Of a stretch of DNA of 5,652 bases, positions 1-4,413 are shown in pieces. The notes under the pieces are model-generated. The model made no database searches and was not told where the DNA came from. It was given only the letters and a program-made list of their open reading frames with translations. Numbering within the stretch: position 1 is the first letter of the stretch; each line of letters opens with the position of its first letter. Made by a program: the position numbers and the translations under genes. The stretch comes from SAR324 cluster bacterium (GTDB lineage: Bacteria; SAR324; JACQKK01). Where the stretch lies: contig JAPUJL010000154.1 in NCBI GenBank assembly GCA_027296185.1, positions 1 to 5,652 of the forward strand. The letters run 5' to 3'.

Positions 1-147
1 CAGGGTGCCCCCGCGCTTCGGCTCGGCGGCTCCGGCGGAATCGGCCACCGCCGGCAAAAGGATTGCCACAAATATCGCCAGCGTAATTCCAGCGATTCTG
101 CCAAACGGATTGGGCAACGGGGTCCCGGTGGCTTCAGCGAGTCTCAT
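1..147 (-). CDS. Family-5 extracellular solute-binding protein (ABC importer), N-terminal fragment
   Basis: The first 49 codons of a gene that continues past the left edge. Translation from the ATG at 147-145 gives a polar start, a hydrophobic core at about residues 18-31 (IAGITLAIFVAILL), a small-residue stretch suited to signal peptidase I near residues 35-41, and then AEPKRGGTL. A signal peptide followed by K-R-G-G-T-L is the typical start of mature periplasmic binding proteins of the peptide/nickel/opine type (SBP_bac_5), which deliver substrate to an ABC permease. A strong Shine-Dalgarno GGGAGG (155-160 read on minus) lies 7 bases before the ATG and fixes the start. The gene is transcribed divergently from the aminotransferase at 389. 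Secretion is well supported. The family rests on a short motif, and the substrate cannot be told because the binding domain is outside the window. Confidence 0.62.
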   Translation of the reverse strand, partial: MRLAEATGTPLPNPFGRIAGITLAIFVAILLPAVADSAGAAEPKRGGTL

Positions 148-388
148 GATTCGGCCTCCCAATTGGATCGGCGTGGAATTCCCTCGCGTACCCCATACCA
201 TCAATCGGCCAAAGAAAAACCCCCTCCGCGGCCGGCATCGCTTTGTCTCCAGCCAGGGACTGGGGGAGGACATCCGTTGTCAAAGACCCTGGGCATTCGC
301 GAGCCGAGTCTGCCGCTTGATATCCGGGAGCAGATCGGCAAGGCTGGCGGAACCTTCACCAGCGACGCTCTAACGCAAAGGAACGCAG
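148..388. promoter_or_regulatory. Divergent intergenic region between the binding protein and aminotransferase genes
   Basis: This gap must hold promoters for both flanking genes, since they diverge. At 278-283 the minus strand reads TTGACA, a perfect -35 box, and the plus strand reads TTGTCA at 277-282. In neither direction is there a convincing -10 at 16-18 bases, so exact promoters are not called. Ribosome binding sites are clear at both ends: GGGAGG (155-160, minus) for the binding protein and AAAGGA (377-382, plus) six bases before the aminotransferase ATG. No small gene or strong hairpin was seen. Confidence 0.4.
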
Positions 389-1336
389 ATGGATGAGATT
401 ACCTATTGGGTCAACGGGGAATTCGTGCCGGCCAGCCGGGCGGTGATGCCGCTGAACAACCGGGGTTACCGGCTGGGGGACGGGGTGTTCGATACGGAGC
501 GCACCTTCAACGGCAAGCTGTTCAAGCTGGACACCCATCTGGAGCGGTTGGGGCGCTCCCTGAAAATGCTGCGCATCGACCTGGGGATGTCCCTGGAGGA
601 GCTGGGCCGCTGCGCCGAGGAGACCGTCGAGCGAAACCTGCACCGGCTGGAGCACGACGGCGACTGGTGGGTTACCCAGACCATTCACCGGGGCGACGGC
701 GGCAACCCGCTCAATCCCGCGCCGCCTTTCATCTCGATCATCGTCGAGCCGCTGGCCTTCGCCCGCTTTGCCCCCTACTACACGAAAGGGGCGCACCTGG
801 TGATCCCCTCGGGCCGCTCCAGCGCCCGCACGGGGATGGATCCCAAGCTGAAGGCGGTGAGCCGGCTGGCCATGGTGCTGGCGGATCTCGAGACCAAGCG
901 GATGGACGAGGATGCCTGGAGCCTGGTGCTGGACGAGGAGGGCAACCTGGCCGAGGTGTTCTACGGCAACCTGTTCCTGGTTCGGGAAGGGGCGATCCGC
1001 ACGCCGACGCCCCGCGCCATTCTGGAAGGGATCACCCGCGCCACGACCATTGGGCTGGCGCGGGAGGCGGGCTACGAGGTGATCGAGCAGAATCTGCAGC
1101 CTTACGACCTCTACACCGCCGACGAGGCGTTCATCACGACGACCAGCTATTGCATCCTGCCGGTGAGCGAGCTCAACGGCGCCCCCATCGGCGAGGCGGT
1201 GCCGGGTCCCGTCACCCAACGGCTCACCGAGGCCTGGAACGGCGTCGCCGGCCTCGACGTCGCCGAGCAGATGCGCCGCTACGCCGGCCTCGCCGGCCCC
1301 ACCCGGGCGGCCCAGCCGATCACCGCGGCGCGCTGA
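389..1336 (+). CDS. Class IV (fold-type IV) PLP-dependent aminotransferase
   Basis: A complete 315-residue cytosolic enzyme of the branched-chain/D-amino-acid aminotransferase superfamily, which moves amino groups between amino and keto acids through pyridoxal phosphate. Visible marks in order: the N-terminal lobe with NNRGYRLGDGVFDTERTF (23-40) and LDTHLERL (47-54); the Schiff-base lysine, most likely K155 in KLKAVSRLAMVLA; the PLP-contacting glutamate E189 in GNLAEV; GNLFLV with N194; the TP...ILEGITR phosphate-binding segment (205-217); and TADEAFITTT (243-252) followed by PVSELNG. Length is normal for the family. The ATG has AAAGGA six bases upstream. The N-terminal motif is closer to D-amino-acid or R-amine transaminase-like members than to IlvE, but the specificity residues do not give a safe substrate call. 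ADC lyase is an alternative within the same fold. The family call is firm; the substrate is unknown. Confidence 0.93.
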   Translation: MDEITYWVNGEFVPASRAVMPLNNRGYRLGDGVFDTERTFNGKLFKLDTHLERLGRSLKMLRIDLGMSLEELGRCAEETVERNLHRLEHDGDWWVTQTIHRGDGGNPLNPAPPFISIIVEPLAFARFAPYYTKGAHLVIPSGRSSARTGMDPKLKAVSRLAMVLADLETKRMDEDAWSLVLDEEGNLAEVFYGNLFLVREGAIRTPTPRAILEGITRATTIGLAREAGYEVIEQNLQPYDLYTADEAFITTTSYCILPVSELNGAPIGEAVPGPVTQRLTEAWNGVAGLDVAEQMRRYAGLAGPTRAAQPITAAR

Positions 1337-1419
1337 GGTTCCGGGCGGCCGACGGACATCGGATATTCCGGGGAGCTCGGCGGCCTGGGTTTCCGGCGTC
1401 CGCTCCTGGCCATGGCCCC

Positions 1420-1478
1420 CGGCACCGGTTTCGGGCAGGATAGCCTCCAGGGGCCGGCGGCGGTTGCTGCCGGTGCCG
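1420..1478 (+). repeat. 9-bp inverted repeat between the aminotransferase and DedA genes
   Basis: CGGCACCGG (1420-1428) and CCGGTGCCG (1470-1478) are perfect reverse complements separated by 41 bases. They lie in the 151-base gap after the aminotransferase stop and end 9 bases before the chosen DedA ATG. No T-run follows, so this is not a classic intrinsic terminator. It could be a leader structure affecting DedA initiation, or chance in GC-rich DNA. The rest of the gap shows no gene or clear promoter. Confidence 0.3.
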
Positions 1479-1487
1479 CGAATCGTC

Positions 1488-2255
1488 ATGGAAACCGCAT
1501 CCAATTCCGGCCGGGGCGGCGGGTGGCTCCGCCGAACCCTCCAAGCCGCGGCGCTGATCGTGGTCCTGGGCGCATTGGGCTACGGGGCGGTGTGGGCGCT
1601 CCAGCACGATGGACTGCTCTGGCTGGCCGCGGCCAACAGCTGGCTGGCGGACAATCTCATCGCCGTGCTCGGCTATGGCGGGGTGTTCGTGCTAATGGCC
1701 ATCGAGTCGAGCTTCATTCCCTTTCCTTCCGAAATCGTGATCCCGCCCGCGGGGGATCTGGCGCGGCGTCTGCCCGACTGGAGCTTGACCGGCGTGATCG
1801 TGGCGGGCATCGCCGGTTCCTTGGTGGGGGCGTTGATCAACTACGGCCTGGCGCGCTACCTGGGCCGTGCGGCGATCGTGGGACTCATCGGCCGCTACGG
1901 GCGGTACGTCCACATCTCGGTGAAGGCCTACGACCGCAGCGAGGCGTTCTTCCACCGGCACGGGGAGATCGCCACCTTCACGGGCCGGCTGATTCCAGGC
2001 ATCCGCCAGATCGTCTCCCTGCCGGCGGGGCTGGCGCGGATGAACCTGGCCGTGTTCTCGCTGCTTACCGCCCTCGGCGCGGGGCTGTGGGTGGCGATGC
2101 TGGCCGTGGTGGGTTACCGATTCGGCCAGGACGCCGAACGGGTGTCCGGGGCGTTGGCCACCTATTCGGTCTGGCTGGTGGGCGGGGCGCTGCTGCTGGT
2201 CGCCGCCTATGTGGCCTTCCATCGCCTGAGGCGCCGGACACGGGAATCGTCGTGA
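1488..2255 (+). CDS. DedA/VTT-family inner-membrane protein
   Basis: A 255-residue polytopic membrane protein of the DedA (SNARE-associated/VTT) family. Members act in the inner membrane in lipid-carrier or phospholipid translocation and envelope homeostasis. Hydrophobic segments lie near residues 18-38, 56-72, 101-118, 188-208 and 223-243. Family marks are IESSFIPFPSEIVIPPAG (72-89), with acidic E73 and E82, and the GRLIPGIRQIVSLPAG segment (166-181), whose R167 and R173 have the six-residue spacing of the essential arginines in E. coli YqjA/YghB. The C-terminus is basic (HRLRRRTR). The ATG at 1488 is chosen; a TTG at 1464 would add eight residues and neither has a strong Shine-Dalgarno. The TGA stop overlaps the GTG start of the acylphosphatase, so the two genes are very likely one operon. 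The transported substrate is not predictable. Confidence 0.9.
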   Translation: METASNSGRGGGWLRRTLQAAALIVVLGALGYGAVWALQHDGLLWLAAANSWLADNLIAVLGYGGVFVLMAIESSFIPFPSEIVIPPAGDLARRLPDWSLTGVIVAGIAGSLVGALINYGLARYLGRAAIVGLIGRYGRYVHISVKAYDRSEAFFHRHGEIATFTGRLIPGIRQIVSLPAGLARMNLAVFSLLTALGAGLWVAMLAVVGYRFGQDAERVSGALATYSVWLVGGALLLVAAYVAFHRLRRRTRESS

Positions 2256-2548
2256 GCAGACACGGCTTGAAGGAGGTGGTCCACGTCGTCGTGCGGGGAC
2301 GCGTGCAAGGCGTCGGCTTCCGCTACCACGCCGAGACGGTGGCCCGGCGGCACGGTGTGGCGGGCTGGGTGCGTAACCTGCCGACGGGAGAGGTAGAAAT
2401 TCTGGCCCGCCTCGATGACGCCCGTAAGGCCGGTTTCCTGGCCGAGATCCGCCAGGGGCCGCCCGCCGCACGGGTCACGGGGATGGAGGTGGGGCCGGCT
2501 CCCCCCGGCATGACGCCTCCGGCGGCGGGGTTCTCCGTCCGGTTTTGA
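2252..2548 (+). CDS. acyP: Acylphosphatase
   Basis: A 98-residue cytosolic enzyme that hydrolyses the carboxyl-phosphate bond of acyl phosphates (EC 3.6.1.7). The whole fold is present: beta strand EVVHVVVRG, the signature GRVQGVGFR (16-24) holding the phosphate-binding catalytic R24, then helix 1, then GWVRNLPTGEVEI (38-50) with catalytic N42, and a C-terminal GFSVRF strand. Length matches the usual 90-100 residues. The start is GTG at 2252, overlapping the DedA stop by four bases (GTGA), which points to translational coupling. Starting at the GTG at 2291 would remove the first beta strand, so that start is disfavoured even though a perfect AAGGAGGT lies at 2270-2277. No other domain is attached, so it is not a HypF-type protein. 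Confidence 0.94.
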   Translation: MSRHGLKEVVHVVVRGRVQGVGFRYHAETVARRHGVAGWVRNLPTGEVEILARLDDARKAGFLAEIRQGPPAARVTGMEVGPAPPGMTPPAAGFSVRF

Positions 2549-2668
2549 TCCCACGATCCAGGCCACCGTGGCAAACGCCGGGCTTCGCGGAGCGGATCGC
2601 CCAGCCCCCGGCCCGCCCGGCAAGGGTTGGCAGTCGCAATTCGAGCACACCAGGGAAAGCAAATTTGT

Positions 2669-2697
2669 TTGACATCCCCCCGAATATCGGGGATTTA
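2669..2697 (+). promoter_or_regulatory. Candidate sigma-70 promoter for HU
   Basis: A perfect -35 hexamer TTGACA (2669-2674) sits in an AT-rich patch (AAATTTGTTTGACA). At 17 bases spacing the -10 position reads GATTTA (2692-2697), a poor match to TATAAT. This combination suggests a promoter that needs an activator or is otherwise regulated. A start near 2704 would give a leader of about 139 bases before the HU ATG. Inferred from sequence only. Confidence 0.45.
2678..2692. promoter_or_regulatory. Perfect inverted repeat in the HU promoter spacer (operator-like)
   Basis: CCCCGA (2678-2683), three bases ATA, then TCGGGG (2687-2692): a perfect dyad filling the space between the TTGACA box and the expected -10. 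A dimeric regulator bound here would cover the promoter, or could re-align a promoter with a weak -10. No specific regulator family is recognised from the half-site. Confidence 0.4.
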
Positions 2698-2719
2698 GAG
2701 GGGGCATCCGTCGGGGAGC

Positions 2720-2743
2720 GGCTTCCGCGCCCCTGCGGAAGCC
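2720..2743 (+). promoter_or_regulatory. Strong stem-loop in the HU leader
   Basis: GGCTTCCGC (2720-2728) pairs perfectly over 9 bp with GCGGAAGCC (2735-2743) around the six-base loop GCCCCT. It lies 100 bases before the HU start, within the leader if transcription begins at the TTGACA promoter. There is no U-tract after it (TGGGCGATGG follows), so it is not a standard terminator. It may be an mRNA-stabilising or regulatory leader element, or the 3' stem of a short RNA. Confidence 0.45.
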
Positions 2744-2842
2744 TGGGCGATGGACAGTATCCAGCTATTCCTCGTACCGTCCGATATCTAGATCTCGCAG
2801 GAGTTGGTCCTCGTAAATTCCGACGCGAAAAAAGGAGACTCC

Positions 2843-3121
2843 ATGACGAAAGCTGAGTTGATCGACAAAGCAGCAGCCCAATCCAAAATCAGCAAAGCGG
2901 AGGCGGGGCGGGTGCTCGACAGCCTGATCGGTTCCGTCACGCAGGCGCTCGCCAAGGGCGAATCGGTGACCCTCGTCGGGTTCGGCACGTTCTCCGTCAG
3001 CAGCCGGGCGGCGCGCCAGGGACGTAATCCACAAACCGGCAGCCCCATCTCCATTGCGGCTTCCAAAGTCCCGCGCTTCAAGGCCGGCAAGAGCCTGAAG
3101 GACGCCGTCAACCACCGCTAG
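2843..3121 (+). CDS. hup: DNA-binding protein HU (nucleoid-associated)
   Basis: A 92-residue HU/IHF-family histone-like protein. It acts as a dimer that bends and compacts DNA without strong sequence preference and supports replication, repair and transcription. It begins [21 protein letters not shown], the helical dimer core. The family signature [13 protein letters not shown] (46-58) is followed by the DNA-inserting beta arm with GRNPQTG (60-66), where P63 is the intercalating proline, and the C-terminal [13 protein letters not shown] (77-89). Length is canonical. The ATG at 2843 is preceded by AAAGGAG (2831-2837) at five bases, which rules out the longer in-frame start at 2804. The sequence pattern favours HU over IHF. 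It stands alone behind its own regulatory region and not next to a visible lon gene, although more distant context is outside the window. Confidence 0.96.
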   Translation: MTKAELIDKAAAQSKISKAEAGRVLDSLIGSVTQALAKGESVTLVGFGTFSVSSRAARQGRNPQTGSPISIAASKVPRFKAGKSLKDAVNHR

Positions 3122-3208
3122 GCCGAGTCCCGGCCATCCGCTGCTGGAAACCATGCTCCGAGGTGCCTCGCCGCGCGCTCCAAACCCGCGGGCGGGGGGC
3201 ACCCTAAG

Positions 3209-3237
3209 ATGACAAGCGCACAGGCGTGTGTTAACTT
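3209..3237 (+). promoter_or_regulatory. Possible promoter of the dksA-like gene
   Basis: ATGACA (3209-3214, five of six matches to TTGACA) is followed 17 bases later by TAACTT (3232-3237, weak -10). This would start transcription near 3245 and give a leader of about 44 bases. It lies in the 167-base gap between HU and the dksA-like gene, in a locally AT-richer patch. The -10 is weak, so the call is tentative. Confidence 0.3.
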
Positions 3238-3288
3238 GCACGTCTCGCAAGAGCCGATTTGGCGCTATCGTCGGAAGAGGTTATTGCA

Positions 3289-3660
3289 GTGGGCATCAAT
3301 CGGGCGACCCTGGGACGGATCGGAAAAAAGCTCAACGGCATGCTCGCCGATCTGGAAGCGGAAGTGGCGAGCACGGTAGGCGGAATGCGTGGCGGCACCG
3401 GCGCCTTTCCCGACCCGACGGATCGCGCGTCGCTCGAATCGGACCGCAACCTGACCCTGCGCATCCGCGACCGGGAGCGCATGCTGAAGAAAAAGATCGA
3501 GGATGCCATCGCACGCATCGAAGACGGGACGTTCGGCTTGTGCGAGGTGTGCGGCGAGCAGATCGGTATCGAGCGGCTGGAAGCCCGGCCCGTGACAACT
3601 CTGTGTATCGACTGCAAGGAATCTCAAGAAGAGGATGAATCCCGCTTGAAAACCGGGTGA
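3289..3660 (+). CDS. dksA: DksA/TraR-family zinc-finger RNA polymerase regulator, short form
   Basis: A 123-residue homologue of DksA, which inserts a coiled coil into the RNA polymerase secondary channel and, with ppGpp, retunes rRNA and amino-acid promoters in the stringent response. The coiled-coil tip motif FPDPTDRAS (40-48) keeps both key aspartates (D42 and D45, matching D71/D74 of E. coli). A charged coiled-coil arm follows (RIRDRERMLKKKIEDAIARIED), then FGLCEVCGEQIGIERLEARP with C85 and C88, and LCIDC with C106 and C109, so the four-cysteine zinc finger is complete. Compared with E. coli DksA (151 residues) the N-terminal region is shorter by about 30 residues. The GTG at 3289 is chosen because GGAAGAGG (3273-3280) lies eight bases upstream; a TTG at 3259 would add ten residues. 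It could be the main DksA or a second, shorter paralogue. Confidence 0.9.
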   Translation: MGINRATLGRIGKKLNGMLADLEAEVASTVGGMRGGTGAFPDPTDRASLESDRNLTLRIRDRERMLKKKIEDAIARIEDGTFGLCEVCGEQIGIERLEARPVTTLCIDCKESQEEDESRLKTG

Positions 3661-3696
3661 TCCCTTCCTTCCCACATCCCGTGTAGCGCCAACCGT

Positions 3697-3720
3697 CCTT
3701 GGCCGGTGCGCCGGCCCTGG
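3697..3720 (+). terminator. GC hairpin between dksA and dcd
   Basis: GGCCGG (3701-3706), loop TGCG, CCGGCC (3711-3716) forms a perfect 6-bp stem with a tetraloop, and the outer CC/GG (3697-3698 with 3719-3720) can add pairs across a 2x2 internal loop. It starts 36 bases after the dksA stop and ends 50 bases before the dcd ATG. No T-run follows, so it may be a weak or Rho-assisted terminator, an attenuator, or an mRNA 3'-end stabiliser. Confidence 0.35.
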
Positions 3721-3770
3721 TACGGATCGGGCTCCGCGGCCCGCCGTCGAGGCCTGGGCGGAACCTTGCG

Positions 3771-4340
3771 ATGATTCTCTCCGACTCGACCCTGAAACGG
3801 ATGCTCGCCTCGGGCGAGCTCATCGTGGAACCGCTGGCAGAGCACCAGCTTCAGCCGGCTTCCATCGACTTGCGGTTGGGGAAGCACTTCCTCAAGCTGG
3901 ACGAGAACGACGTGGATCTGATCCGCATGGATCGGCCTCTGCGCTATACCGAGCTAACTCAGGACGAGATCGTGATTCCGGCCCACTCGTTCCTGCTCGC
4001 CTCCACCCAGGAATACATCCGACTGCCCGACGACGTCACGGCGTTCGTGGAAGGCCGCAGCTCGATCGGCCGCATCGGCCTGTTCGTACAAAACGCCGGG
4101 TGGGTGGACCCGGGGTTCGAGGGGGAACTGACGCTGGAGCTCTACAACGCCAACCGCCTGCCCATCAAGCTCGTGGCGGGGCGGCGCATCTGCCAATTGG
4201 TGTTCGCGCGGATGGATGCCCGGGCCGCTGCGCCCTACCGGGGCAAGTACCAGGGCCAGCGCAAGCCGGTCGGGAGCCGCATCTTTCTCGACACCGAGCC
4301 GGAAATCACCCCGCAAACCTCGCCGGAGCCTGTCACCTGA
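3771..4340 (+). CDS. dcd: dCTP deaminase, possibly bifunctional dCTP deaminase/dUTPase
   Basis: A 189-residue cytosolic enzyme of the trimeric dUTPase/dCTP-deaminase fold that supplies dUTP (or dUMP) for thymidylate synthesis. Visible marks: MILSDSTLKRML start; QPASIDLRLG (28-37); FVEGRSSIGRIG (92-103), with the phosphate-binding GRSS; QNAGWVDPGF (107-116); LTLELYNANRLPI (120-132), with the catalytic glutamate E123; RICQLVF; and the C-terminal KYQGQ (159-163) that closes over the triphosphate. A glycine follows the alanine in NAGWVDPG. As I recall, deaminase-only E. coli Dcd has histidine there (TAHRIDPG), whereas bifunctional enzymes of Methanocaldococcus and Mycobacterium have AG. The sequence also resembles the Bacillus-type enzyme. 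So dUTPase activity is a real possibility, but it is inferred. The ATG at 3771 is chosen over longer starts because MILSD is the family start; the Shine-Dalgarno (GGGCGGAA) is weak. Confidence 0.93.
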   Translation: MILSDSTLKRMLASGELIVEPLAEHQLQPASIDLRLGKHFLKLDENDVDLIRMDRPLRYTELTQDEIVIPAHSFLLASTQEYIRLPDDVTAFVEGRSSIGRIGLFVQNAGWVDPGFEGELTLELYNANRLPIKLVAGRRICQLVFARMDARAAAPYRGKYQGQRKPVGSRIFLDTEPEITPQTSPEPVT

Positions 4341-4382
4341 AGCGGGCTTCCAGAAAACGGGAAAAGGCGGGAACCGATGCTC

Positions 4383-4403
4383 CAGGGCCCCCTGGGGCCC
4401 CTG
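4383..4403. terminator. GC-rich hairpin between convergent dcd and the DUF3179 gene
   Basis: GGGCCC (4385-4390) pairs with GGGCCC (4395-4400) around CCTG, and CA/TG can extend it past one bulged C (4401). It lies in the 73-base gap between two converging genes, where a bidirectional terminator is expected. Neither side has a T-run, so termination efficiency is doubtful. Immediately beside it is a perfect 12-bp palindrome AGCGCCGGCGCT (4404-4415) that runs into the last bases of the minus-strand gene. Confidence 0.4.
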
Positions 4404-4413
4404 AGCGCCGGCG

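Larger units (their letters stand above)
2549..2842 (+). other. Intergenic region upstream of HU: promoter, operator-like repeat, leader hairpin
   Basis: No gene is supported in these 294 bases on either strand. The first part (2549-2640) is GC-rich and can form a weak long-range hairpin (GCCGGGC 2577-2583 with GCCCGGC 2615-2621, 31-base spacer), not followed by T's. From 2655 the composition drops to AT-rich around a TTGACA box, followed by an inverted repeat and then a strong hairpin, which are listed separately. The last 40 bases lead to the HU ribosome binding site AAAGGAG (2831-2837). Confidence 0.6.

Noticed and set aside
278..283. Minus-strand TTGACA as promoter of the binding-protein gene
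   Set aside because: No acceptable -10 at 16-18 bases (the position reads about GTCCCT), so only the box itself is noted.
5..373. Plus-strand 122-codon open frame at the left edge
   Set aside because: No motif or ribosome binding site; its first half is antisense to the signal peptide of the minus-strand binding protein.
356..1504. Long minus-strand open frame opposite the aminotransferase
   Set aside because: Low-complexity Arg/Gly/His/Gln-rich translation without motifs; the plus strand encodes a complete, motif-bearing enzyme with a good ribosome binding site.
2625..2656. tRNA-like T-arm (AATTCGAGCACACCA)
   Set aside because: No acceptor stem, D-arm or anticodon arm can be built around it; the resemblance is limited to a few bases.
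2545..2856. Small plus-strand open frame in the gap before HU
   Set aside because: It covers the promoter, dyad and hairpin region and runs into the HU start in another frame, with no motif and no ribosome binding site.
3121..3135. Hairpin GGCCG-AGTCC-CGGCC right after the HU stop, as a terminator
   Set aside because: Only 5 bp, overlapping the stop codon, and no T-run follows; too weak to call.
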